64,000 bases of DNA from Clostridiales bacterium (GTDB taxonomy: Bacteria > Bacillota > Clostridia > Oscillospirales > CAG-272). Location: positions 62,001 through 126,000 of the forward strand of contig JAAZIU010000013.1 of NCBI GenBank assembly GCA_012800735.1. Direction: 5' to 3'. The position numbers and the translations under genes were made by a program. The notes below the pieces were generated by a model that did not search any database, was not told the origin of the DNA, and saw only the letters and a program-made list of their open reading frames with translations. Positions 29,302 to 36,531 of the stretch are shown here, piece by piece (the first letter of the stretch is position 1; the number at the start of each line of letters is the position of its first letter).

Positions 29302-30310
29302 ATCGTCCGCTCCTGCCGCTTACGGTATTTAAGCCGGCTTTCTTTTCTTTTTCGTATCTGTCGTACGCTAAAATGATCTTTTGTACCAGCCGGTGACGGA
29401 CAACGTCCCTGTCATCAAAATAGTGTATCGATATCCCGTTAATTCCGTTCAATACCCCGACCGCTTCGACAAGACCGCTGCTTGTGCCGTCCGGCAGGTC
29501 AGTCTGGGTTATATCGCCGGTAACGACCGCTTTTGAATTATATCCGAGCCGGGTAAGAAACATTTTCATCTGCTCCGGCGTTGTATTCTGAGCTTCGTCA
29601 AGTATAATGAAACTGTCGTTCAAGGTGCGCCCGCGCATATAGGCAAGCGGGGCTATTTCAATAACGCCTCGTTCGACGCTCTTCTGATAGTTCTCGGTTC
29701 CCATCAGCTCATAAAGCGCGTCGTAAAGCGGCCGCAGATAAGGTTCTATCTTCGTCTGAAGGTCTCCCGGAAGAAATCCGAGTTTCTCTCCCGCTTCGAC
29801 GGCGGGACGGGTAAGGATAATCCGCTGAACTTCCTTGTTGCGAAGCGCTGTTACCGCCATTGCGACGGCAAGAAAGGTCTTGCCGGTTCCGGCCGGTCCG
29901 ACTCCGAGCACAATGGTATTCTGACGTATGGCGTCGATATATTTTTTCTGCCCGATGGTTTTCGCTCTGATAGGCTTCCCCCGATCGGTTATGCAGATAC
30001 AGTCCTCGTCAAAAGAGCCGAGTTCGTTTTCTCTGCCGTCGCTTACTATCTGCGAGACATAAGACACCGACTGTTCGGTGATATCGCCGGTAAGGTTAAG
30101 CATCTTTTTGAGATAGGTTATCGTTTTAGCCGCCTTAGCCGTGGAGTCGCTGTCTTCTCCCTGAATTACGATCGCGCAGCCGTCGGTAAAGTCACGCTGA
30201 ACTGCGGTCACATTGAATATTTCCTCAACTATTTTAATATTTGCATCATAAGCTCCGAACAGCGACGATATCTGCGCCTGACTGTCCGCGCGGACGCTTT
30301 TTTCTGTCAT
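29195..30310 (-). CDS. phoH: PhoH-like ATPase
   Basis: An approximately 371-residue P-loop ATPase of the PhoH/YbeZ family, usually paired with YbeY. A short KH-like N-terminal region precedes Walker A GPAGTGKT and Walker [12 protein letters not shown], with [16 protein letters not shown] typical of the family. I choose ATG 30310 ([11 protein letters not shown]); a longer in-frame start at 30394 lies upstream of the -10 promoter box. The C-terminal about 36 residues, after [12 protein letters not shown], are unusual and read through the ybeY start. Confidence 0.93.
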   Translation of the reverse strand: MTEKSVRADSQAQISSLFGAYDANIKIVEEIFNVTAVQRDFTDGCAIVIQGEDSDSTAKAAKTITYLKKMLNLTGDITEQSVSYVSQIVSDGRENELGSFDEDCICITDRGKPIRAKTIGQKKYIDAIRQNTIVLGVGPAGTGKTFLAVAMAVTALRNKEVQRIILTRPAVEAGEKLGFLPGDLQTKIEPYLRPLYDALYELMGTENYQKSVERGVIEIAPLAYMRGRTLNDSFIILDEAQNTTPEQMKMFLTRLGYNSKAVVTGDITQTDLPDGTSSGLVEAVGVLNGINGISIHYFDDRDVVRHRLVQKIILAYDRYEKEKKAGLNTVSGRSGRYGKRPPRHIFKKHTEEADTHPGAEGVDKEGGKGDS

Positions 30311-30361
30311 ATGCCGGGTATTTACCTCACTGATTTTTTTATTTTTTCTTCCAACAAGTAT

Positions 30362-30367
30362 ATTATA
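30362..30367 (-). promoter_or_regulatory. Extended -10 element for phoH
   Basis: Minus strand TGG-TATAAT about 50 bases before the phoH ATG; I see no -35 resembling TTGACA at proper spacing. Confidence 0.5.
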
Positions 30368-30451
30368 CCATATTATCTCGGAAAAATCCCGCAAGATATG
30401 TTAATTATACATTCATTCAGCAAAAGTTGCCGATTATTCTTTTCTTTCTTC

Positions 30452-30480
30452 TCGACAAATCAATAAATATGAGTTATAAT
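30452..30480 (+). promoter_or_regulatory. Promoter of the CapA-like gene
   Basis: TCGACA (30452-30457), 17-base spacer, TATAAT (30475-30480), about 37 bases before the ATG. Confidence 0.75.
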
Positions 30481-30516
30481 ATTATCATATACGTAATTAA
30501 TCGGAGAAAATATAAA

Positions 30517-31782
30517 ATGCAGAAAAGTTTTATGAGAAAATACGCAGCTTTTCTTGCCCTGCTGCTGATATCTGTGATGGCAATATCCTGTGACGCAAGC
30601 GTCCAGATGCTCACTCCTTCGGTAACCGCGCCGAATCTTTACGGAGAAACTCAGCCTCCGGCGGAAATTGAGACAGCGGAAGGTGAAGTTCCCGGCGACG
30701 CCGACGGCGGAGCAGCTGCTGCGCAACCGGAAAAACAGCTTCCGCCCGATACCAAGGTTTCTTTTCTTGCCTGCGGCGATAATATTATTCATTCAAACGT
30801 CTACGAGGACGCGCTTACCCGCGGCGGCGGCACTGAATATCAGTTTATCCATATGTATGACGATGTCGCCGACCTGATCTCCGGCGTTGATCTGGCATAT
30901 GTAAATCAGGAAGGTCCGATGGGCGGCGAAAAATATGGATATTCCGGATATCCGACTTTCAACGGTCCGCAGGAAATGGGGGACGCGCTGGTCGATTTAG
31001 GCTTCAACATTGTAAACATCGCTAACAACCATATGCTCGACAAGTGGGAGAGCGGTTTTCTTGACACCGTCGCCTACTGGAAAACCAAAGACGTGACGCT
31101 GATCGGAGCATATCTTGACAAAGAAGACTACGACGATATCCGCGTAGTCGAGAAAAACGGGATAAAGATCGCTTTGCTCTCCTACACCTACGGCACCAAC
31201 GGAATGGTATTAAGCAAAGGCAGCTCAACGGTAATCCCGCTTATAGTCGAAGAAGATATCCGCCGTCAATGCGGGATAGCGCGGGATAAAGCCGACTTTG
31301 TAATCTGTTCAATTCACTGGGGCAACGAAGACTGGTTTAAACCTTCTGCTCATCAGCTTGATTTTAAAGATATAATGGTTGAATGCGGCGTTGACGTTAT
31401 CGTCGGAACTCATCCTCACGTGCTTCAGCCCATTGTCTGGGAAGAAAATTCCGAGGGACATAAAACGCTTGTCATTTACTCACTGGGAAATTTTATTTCA
31501 ACGATGCTTTACGCAAGAAATATGGTCGGAGGAATTATAACTTTTGATATAGTCCGCAAGGACGGCGTTATAACCGTGGAAAATCCCCTGCTTCATCCTA
31601 TTGTTTGTTATTACAACCGTTCAAGGCGCGGACTTCAGGTTTATAAAATGGAAAACTTCCCTGCCGAACTTGCCGCTTCTCACGGTTCTCAAAAATACGG
31701 AGCATTCGATATAAACACCCTTAAACGCTTTGTAACCGATACGATTGACAGCGCTTTCCTGCCCGATTATCTCAAATCTTGA
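30517..31782 (+). CDS. CapA-family lipoprotein (poly-gamma-glutamate capsule type)
   Basis: A 421-residue lipoprotein: basic start MQKSFMRKY, hydrophobic stretch and lipobox with Cys25 (SVMAISC), a Pro/Glu/Ala-rich linker, then a CapA metallophosphatase-like domain. Motifs include FLACGDNIIHSNVYE, NIANNHMLDKW, CSIHWGNEDWF and VGTHPHVLQP, whose His and Asp residues would hold metals. The family is linked to poly-gamma-glutamate capsule making, but no CapB/CapC is nearby, so the role may be different. ATG 30517 has GGAGA ten bases upstream; an earlier start would lie upstream of the promoter. Confidence 0.88.
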   Translation: MQKSFMRKYAAFLALLLISVMAISCDASVQMLTPSVTAPNLYGETQPPAEIETAEGEVPGDADGGAAAAQPEKQLPPDTKVSFLACGDNIIHSNVYEDALTRGGGTEYQFIHMYDDVADLISGVDLAYVNQEGPMGGEKYGYSGYPTFNGPQEMGDALVDLGFNIVNIANNHMLDKWESGFLDTVAYWKTKDVTLIGAYLDKEDYDDIRVVEKNGIKIALLSYTYGTNGMVLSKGSSTVIPLIVEEDIRRQCGIARDKADFVICSIHWGNEDWFKPSAHQLDFKDIMVECGVDVIVGTHPHVLQPIVWEENSEGHKTLVIYSLGNFISTMLYARNMVGGIITFDIVRKDGVITVENPLLHPIVCYYNRSRRGLQVYKMENFPAELAASHGSQKYGAFDINTLKRFVTDTIDSAFLPDYLKS

Positions 31783-31787
31783 ATAAC

Positions 31788-31815
31788 AAAAACAGGCTTT
31801 TAGGAGCCTGTTTTT
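31788..31815. terminator. Bidirectional terminator
   Basis: AAAAACAGGCT (31788-31798) and AGCCTGTTTTT (31805-31815) form a perfect 11-base stem with T runs on both strands, between two convergent genes. It overlaps the final codons of the minus-strand gene. Confidence 0.92.
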
Positions 31816-33293
31816 ATATGAAAGCTTTCGTGAAGCTTAACTACCTGCCGCACAATCGACTGTATATAAGCGTTTATCTCGGCTGAGCCGGTGTCCATAT
31901 CGGTGAGAATTACAAGCAAATACGGATGCTCGTCGTATATGATGGCAGCGTCATGGTAATTACCCTTATCCCAGCCGTATTTATGCGCGCAGGGAGTCGG
32001 GGCAACGACATCCGCTATCATCACCGACTGACCGGAAGTGATCATGCAGTCATACATGAACTCCGAGTAGGTTCTGCCGGCTTGAATGAAGTCATAGACT
32101 GCCCGCAGCACCTTGCCTCCGTCCCTTGCCGAAATCGATGCGAGAGATAACGACATCGGTCCGCATTCGAGGCGTCTTACCAGCGCCCGATGCATATCCG
32201 TGCCGTAAGCTTCTTTGAGTTGGTAATAGGCGACATTGTCGCTGAATCTTAGCAGGTATTCAAAAAGCTGTTTGTGAGTATAAACCGTCCCTTCCCCTCT
32301 CTCAATTATCTTTCCGGAACCCGACTGATATGATTCCCTTTCAAGATATGCGAATTCCTTGTAAAAATCATACGGGTAGTCGGTCCCCTTATACAGCGGA
32401 GGGGCAAGCACTATTGTTTCGCCGTTTTCGTCTTTCTTGGTTCTGAGCGGCGGCGGCGTTTCCGGCTTTGATTCTTCGTATCTCAGAGCCGCTGCCAGCA
32501 TCTTCTCATATTCTTCCGGATTCTCCTCGGCATAATCGGAAGCAGCTTCAAAAACCGCGAGGGCGAAAGGGAGTTTTACGAGAGAGGCGGTATGCCACGA
32601 GGCATCGGCATCGAAGCTGAAATGATGACCGTTTGTAAGATCTTCGTAATAGAGCGAAATGCGGTAATAAACCTTTTTAATTACCTTTTGGGGATTTCCC
32701 TCTTCATCGAGCAGCGGCTCGCCGTATTCATCCGTTTCCGGTATCTCCGGCACTTCCTCTATCTCATAATACGGAGTTTCGCGCAGCAGTGTATTGAGTT
32801 CGTTGACGATCTCATATTGAGCGTTGATATCATACACCGAGACTTCCTCATAAAGCTCTTTCAACTTTTCAAGGTTGTCCTGCGCGAGTCTTAGCTGCGC
32901 GCACAGCTCTTCGATCCTCGCTTCCTTTTCTTTTATTTGTCGGGCAAGCTCACGGTTTCTTTCGGAAAGCGCACCGAGCTGTTCTTCAAGGCTCTGTATT
33001 GTCTCCGACTTTTTGGCGGATTCATCCGTCAGTCGGGAAATGTTTGACTGCAACGCTGCCTGTTCTTCCTTGAGGCGGCTTATCTCGTCTTCAAGTCTTG
33101 CGATTTCGCTTCCGCTTGATTCAAGCTTTGAGTTAAGCGAATCGACGACTTCGTCCGACCTTCCCCGGTAGCTTTCAAACGATTCCGCATCTTTTATATA
33201 AAGTCGACCGTAATAAGCCGCGACTCCTATTGCCGCGACGCACAAAAGCATTAAAAGGATCAATACAACCGACTTGAGTTTGTTATTTTTCAA
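31800..33293 (-). CDS. Membrane-anchored coiled-coil protein with class A beta-lactamase-like domain
   Basis: A 497-residue protein. One membrane helix (about 8-27), a long coiled coil (about 45-155), a Pro/Glu-rich linker, then a serine-hydrolase domain with all three penicilloyl-enzyme motifs: SLVK (Ser237-x-x-Lys240), Ser351-Asp352-Asn353, and a Lys438-Tyr-Gly triad in AHKYGW replacing KTG. Topology puts the enzyme outside the cell. Stand-alone proteins of this type are usually poorly characterised cell-wall hydrolases or beta-lactamase-like enzymes. The KTG-to-KYG change and coiled-coil spacer argue against a plain antibiotic-resistance enzyme. Confidence 0.82.
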   Translation of the reverse strand: MKNNKLKSVVLILLMLLCVAAIGVAAYYGRLYIKDAESFESYRGRSDEVVDSLNSKLESSGSEIARLEDEISRLKEEQAALQSNISRLTDESAKKSETIQSLEEQLGALSERNRELARQIKEKEARIEELCAQLRLAQDNLEKLKELYEEVSVYDINAQYEIVNELNTLLRETPYYEIEEVPEIPETDEYGEPLLDEEGNPQKVIKKVYYRISLYYEDLTNGHHFSFDADASWHTASLVKLPFALAVFEAASDYAEENPEEYEKMLAAALRYEESKPETPPPLRTKKDENGETIVLAPPLYKGTDYPYDFYKEFAYLERESYQSGSGKIIERGEGTVYTHKQLFEYLLRFSDNVAYYQLKEAYGTDMHRALVRRLECGPMSLSLASISARDGGKVLRAVYDFIQAGRTYSEFMYDCMITSGQSVMIADVVAPTPCAHKYGWDKGNYHDAAIIYDEHPYLLVILTDMDTGSAEINAYIQSIVRQVVKLHESFHIKTGS

Positions 33294-33312
33294 AGCCTTA
33301 TTATTCTTTCGG

Positions 33313-33346
33313 GCGGAGAACTTCGGTTCCCGCTTTTTTGTTTTTT
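33313..33346 (+). terminator. Plus-strand terminator between two minus-strand genes
   Basis: GCGGAGAAC (33313-33321), TTCG tetraloop, GTTCCCGC (33326-33333), then TTTTTTGTTTTTT. It is a textbook intrinsic terminator on the plus strand, although both neighbours run on the minus strand. Confidence 0.75.
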
Positions 33347-33360
33347 ACTATTATTTTAGT

Positions 33361-34485
33361 TTATTTAACTTCTCTGCCGTTTATCCAGACTTTTTCCACC
33401 TTTGAGCTTACCTCAAGCGGATCTCCGGATATCAGGGAGAAGTCGGCGTCCTTGCCGGGCTTGAGTGAACCTACGCGGTCGTCTATTTCAAGTATCTTTG
33501 CCGGATTTATGGTTATCGCAGCCAGCGCCGAATAGGGCTTCAGCCCCTGTTTTCTTGCAAGACCGGCGCAGATTGGCAGGTAGTTAAGGGGGGTAACGGG
33601 GTGGTCGACGGTAATGCCTATCAACACACCGGCTGCATCGAGAATGCAGGCGTTTTCAAAGGTGGAGTTTTTTAGTTCAGGTTTGGAACGGTCGCTTAAA
33701 TTCGGACCGACAAAAGCCCTTACGCCTTCGGCTGCCAGGGCGTCGGCTATAAGGTGACCTTCGGTACAGTGGACGATTACATATCTGAGTCCGAATTCAC
33801 GGCTTATCCTTATCGCAGTGAAAATATCGTCGGCGCGGTGAGCGTGAATGTGGGCGGTAAGCTCTCCCTTTACAACCGGAGTTAAAGCTTCGCATTTGAA
33901 ATCAAATTCCGGCGCTTCTTTTTCAGAATATTTCTTTGCTTTTATAAGCGCTTCGCGGATCAGCGCCGCGGTAGCCATTCTTGTTTCGGGGGTACGGCTT
34001 TTGCCGTGATATACCCGTTTCGGATTTTCACCCATCGCAAATTTCATGGATACCGGCGCCTTTACGATCATATCGTCGACGCGACGTCCGTATGTTTTAA
34101 CGGCGGCAAACTGACCGCCTATCGGGTTTGCGGAGCCGGGACCGGCAGCCACGCAGGTTACTCCGGCATTATAAGCCTCCTCAAAACAGCGATCCATCGG
34201 ATTTATCGAGTCAATGCCGCGCAAGAACGGAGTTATCGGATCGGTCATTTCATTGACGTCGGAACCTTCGAAAACAAGACCGTCTTCTATGACGCCGATA
34301 TGAGAGTGTCCGTCGATAAAGCCCGGATAAAGTCCGGCGCCGTTGCCGTCAACGACTTCTCCGCCGCCTGTGTAATCTCCCTCGCCCAGCGCGGTTATCT
34401 TACCATTTTCGAAGCTGAGCCAGCCGCGGTTGATTATGCTTTCCTCGCCTTCCATGGCGTATATCTTAACATTTGTAATCGTCAT
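33361..34485 (-). CDS. Amidohydrolase family protein (imidazolonepropionase-like)
   Basis: A 374-residue metal-dependent hydrolase. The metal-binding motif is GFIDGHSHIG near residue 58, with later histidines in ELTAHIHAHRADD, IVHCTEGH and an Asp in ITVDHPVTP; the C-terminus has the usual small beta domain (GSLKPGKDADFSLISGDP). Members cleave amide or amine groups on rings or dipeptides; the substrate is not predictable. It stands 220 bases after divIC behind a likely terminator, so it is probably its own unit. Confidence 0.87.
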   Translation of the reverse strand: MTITNVKIYAMEGEESIINRGWLSFENGKITALGEGDYTGGGEVVDGNGAGLYPGFIDGHSHIGVIEDGLVFEGSDVNEMTDPITPFLRGIDSINPMDRCFEEAYNAGVTCVAAGPGSANPIGGQFAAVKTYGRRVDDMIVKAPVSMKFAMGENPKRVYHGKSRTPETRMATAALIREALIKAKKYSEKEAPEFDFKCEALTPVVKGELTAHIHAHRADDIFTAIRISREFGLRYVIVHCTEGHLIADALAAEGVRAFVGPNLSDRSKPELKNSTFENACILDAAGVLIGITVDHPVTPLNYLPICAGLARKQGLKPYSALAAITINPAKILEIDDRVGSLKPGKDADFSLISGDPLEVSSKVEKVWINGREVK

Positions 34486-34537
34486 ATCTTGCTGCTCCTA
34501 CGGTTATTATTTAAAAATCCGAGTTTTTCAGATATAT

Positions 34538-34582
34538 CAAAAACAAGATACTGTATGATGTCGCCGCGGAATCATACAGTAT
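34538..34582 (-). terminator. Likely terminator of the SpoVB-like to divIC operon
   Basis: A perfect 12-base inverted repeat (ATACTGTATGAT at 34548-34559, ATCATACAGTAT at 34571-34582) followed on the minus strand by CTTGTTTTTG. The 34486-34706 gap also holds a perfect palindrome GCTGATATCAGC at 34594-34605; I see no gene there. Confidence 0.6.
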
Positions 34583-34706
34583 GATATTCAGTTGCTGATA
34601 TCAGCTTATTTCGGGAGTCTCTGTCTTTATTCAAGTTTGATATTCCTGCATCTTATAAAAATTATTGCGCTCGTTAAAAAAACAGAGAAATATAAAATAC
34701 CGGGCT

Positions 34707-35030
34707 TTACTTTATAAGCTCGTTATAAAAGATAATCTCGTCCGGCATACGAAGCCCGAGTTTTTCTCTGGCTACATTCTTTATATATTCGTCGTCATAA
34801 GGGCGGGCAAGCTGATCCGACAGCTCTTCGACATCGTCCTCATAAACCTTTACCTGAGCTTCAAGCTCGGCTATTTCATCGACAAGGTCGTTTGACTTAA
34901 ACTGAAGATTGACTATCATACCAAGGCAAAAACAGATAAAAGCCAGCGCAGCGGTTCGCACAAAGACGTTCTGCCAGGCCGGACTGGAAGTGTTTTCATT
35001 TTTTGCCTTTTTTTGAAGCTTATCAGCCAT
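34707..35030 (-). CDS. divIC: Septum formation initiator, DivIC/FtsB family
   Basis: A 107-residue bitopic membrane protein: a short cytoplasmic N-terminus, one membrane helix (TAALAFICFCLGMIVNLQF), then a coiled coil (LVDEIAELEAQVKVYEDDVEEL) and the conserved tail YIKNVAREKLGLRMPDE, diagnostic of DivIC/FtsB. It scaffolds the divisome with FtsL and DivIB. GAGAGG precedes the ATG. Last gene of the operon, 12 bases after rqcP. Confidence 0.9.
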   Translation of the reverse strand: MADKLQKKAKNENTSSPAWQNVFVRTAALAFICFCLGMIVNLQFKSNDLVDEIAELEAQVKVYEDDVEELSDQLARPYDDEYIKNVAREKLGLRMPDEIIFYNELIK

Positions 35031-35042
35031 ACAAAATACCTC

Positions 35043-35285
35043 TCAGCCGATAACCTCATACATTGACGAAGCATTCGCTTTAAGGGCATGCTCCCTCACA
35101 TCAACCACCTTCACCTTTAAAGAACGCGAACCAAAACGGATTTCGATTATGTCGCCCTCTTTTACGTCATAAGAAGCTTTTGCGGGGCGGCCGTTAACGG
35201 TGACATGGTCGTTGTCGCAGGCGTCGTTCGCGACGGTGCGGCGTTTTATTATTCTCGATACCTTTAAGTACTTATCTAATCGCAT
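35043..35285 (-). CDS. rqcP: S4-domain RNA-binding protein RqcP (YabO)
   Basis: An 80-residue single S4 domain (MRLDKYLKVSRIIKRRTVAN, VNGRPAKASYDVKEGD) matching RqcP, the partner of RqcH in bacterial ribosome-associated quality control, where it helps add alanine tails to stalled nascent chains. Its place between mazG/HU and divIC matches Bacillus yabO, minus the yabP and yabQ genes. The ribosome site is weak. Confidence 0.88.
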   Translation of the reverse strand: MRLDKYLKVSRIIKRRTVANDACDNDHVTVNGRPAKASYDVKEGDIIEIRFGSRSLKVKVVDVREHALKANASSMYEVIG

Positions 35286-35296
35286 CTGAAAAACTC

Positions 35297-35351
35297 ATAT
35301 CGCTCCGCCGCCAAGAAACGGTTTGCCCGCGCTGAGCGGCGGAGACGATAT
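35297..35351 (-). promoter_or_regulatory. Long stem-loop between HU and rqcP
   Basis: A 15-base arm at 35297-35311 (core CTCCGCCGC) is the inverse of 35336-35351 apart from one bulged base. On the minus strand it is followed by ATATGAGTTTTTC, so it could be a partial terminator or a transcript-processing site lowering rqcP-divIC relative to HU. Confidence 0.6.
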
Positions 35352-35370
35352 TTCGTCTTGCGCAGGAAAA

Positions 35371-35649
35371 TTACTTGTTAACGCTTTCCTTAAGGTTCTT
35401 GCCGGCGGAAAAGGAAACGCGCTTAGAAGCGGGAATTTCGATGTTCTCGCCTGACTGAGGGTTACGGCCGATGCGGGCGGCACGCTCTTTGACTTCGAAT
35501 GCTCCGAAGCCGGTAATCTGAACCTTTTCACCGTTAGCAAGTGCTGCGGCGATGGCGGCGATGGTTTCGTTGACGGCAGCTTCCGAGTCCTTCTTTTTAA
35601 GACCGGTCTTCGCAGCTACAGTTTCAACGATATTGGATTTGGTAATCAT
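35371..35649 (-). CDS. hup: HU-family nucleoid protein
   Basis: A 92-residue DNA-bending histone-like protein. The start MITKSNIVETVAAKTGLKKK, the GFGAFEVKERAARIGRNPQSG arm and final FSAGKNLKESV are classic HU. I take ATG 35649, nine bases after AAGGTG; an in-frame GTG four codons upstream is covered by that ribosome site. It has its own promoter at 35718-35746, inside the mazG-to-rqcP interval. Confidence 0.95.
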   Translation of the reverse strand: MITKSNIVETVAAKTGLKKKDSEAAVNETIAAIAAALANGEKVQITGFGAFEVKERAARIGRNPQSGENIEIPASKRVSFSAGKNLKESVNK

Positions 35650-35717
35650 GATGGGTTTCACCTTTCATATATTGAAAATAATATAAAATTAACGAGCCCT
35701 GCGGCTTGCTTTATAAT

Positions 35718-35746
35718 AGTATATCATTTTTTGCGCCGTTTGGCAA
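35718..35746 (-). promoter_or_regulatory. Promoter of the HU gene
   Basis: Minus strand TTGCCA (35741-35746), 17-base spacer ending TGA, TATACT (35718-35723): extended -10 type. T-rich repeats just upstream may raise activity. Confidence 0.75.
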
Positions 35747-35830
35747 TAGGTTTCTTAGATTTTCTTGCAAAAAAACGAGATTTTTTCGCTTTTTTTCGCT
35801 TTTTTTCAGGAAAAATTACTTCAAAAGCGG

Positions 35831-36526
35831 TTATTCCGGCTTTTTCGAGTTAATAAACCTTTCGCAGGCTTCATAAAGCGCTTGCTCCGGCTCAACTCCC
35901 CGGCGGCGGGCGGCGGCCGCGGCGCAGAAAAGATCTTCGCCGATTTTGTATTCAAGCTCATCTTCGGCTATGTCATCGTAGCGGTTGAGTTCCGGTTTAT
36001 GAGGAAGCTTACCGGCTTTGTCAACCTTACGGGAAAGCTTGGCGGCTCGCATTAGCGAAGGCAGCGTCCGTGACACGTCGTCGAGAGCTTCGTGTAGTGT
36101 CTCATTGCCGTGGCTTTTCTGTTTGATAGCGTCCCAATTTGAAAGAACGCCTTCGACTCCGTCTACCGAAACTTCTCCGAACACATGGGGATGGCGTAGA
36201 ACGAGCTTCGCGCAGATATCATTTACTACGTCGTCAAAACAAAAGTCGCCGTCATCCTCGGAGATTGCGGCATGAAAGACCACTTGGAGCAACACGTCGC
36301 CCAGCTCTTCGCGCAGATGCTCGGAATCCCCGGAATCTATCGCGTCAGCAGCTTCGTATGCTTCCTCAAGCATATCGTTTCGGATGGATTTATGGGTCTG
36401 CACCCGGTCCCACGGGCAGCCGCCCGGAGCGCGCAGCAGTTTCATTATCATAAGCAGATCGTCTATTCCGTATCTGCTTTTAGCCGCTAACTGCTGTTTT
36501 CTTTTGTTCATTTCTTCGTTTGTCAT
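35831..36526 (-). CDS. mazG: Nucleoside triphosphate pyrophosphohydrolase MazG
   Basis: A 231-residue NTP pyrophosphohydrolase that cleans non-canonical dNTPs. Metal-binding motifs are visible in MLEEAYEAADAID and LREELGDVLLQVVFHA, after the start signature GGCPWDRVQTHKS. It has the MazG tandem layout but not the N-terminal methylase domain fused in Bacillus YabN. The start lies 5 bases after the SpoVB-like stop. Confidence 0.92.
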   Translation of the reverse strand: MTNEEMNKRKQQLAAKSRYGIDDLLMIMKLLRAPGGCPWDRVQTHKSIRNDMLEEAYEAADAIDSGDSEHLREELGDVLLQVVFHAAISEDDGDFCFDDVVNDICAKLVLRHPHVFGEVSVDGVEGVLSNWDAIKQKSHGNETLHEALDDVSRTLPSLMRAAKLSRKVDKAGKLPHKPELNRYDDIAEDELEYKIGEDLFCAAAAARRRGVEPEQALYEACERFINSKKPE

Positions 36527-36531
36527 TTGAT

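Noticed and set aside
31800-33293. Reading as an antibiotic-resistance beta-lactamase
   Set aside because: The third motif is KYG, the protein is membrane-tethered by a coiled coil and no resistance context exists; kept as beta-lactamase-like only.
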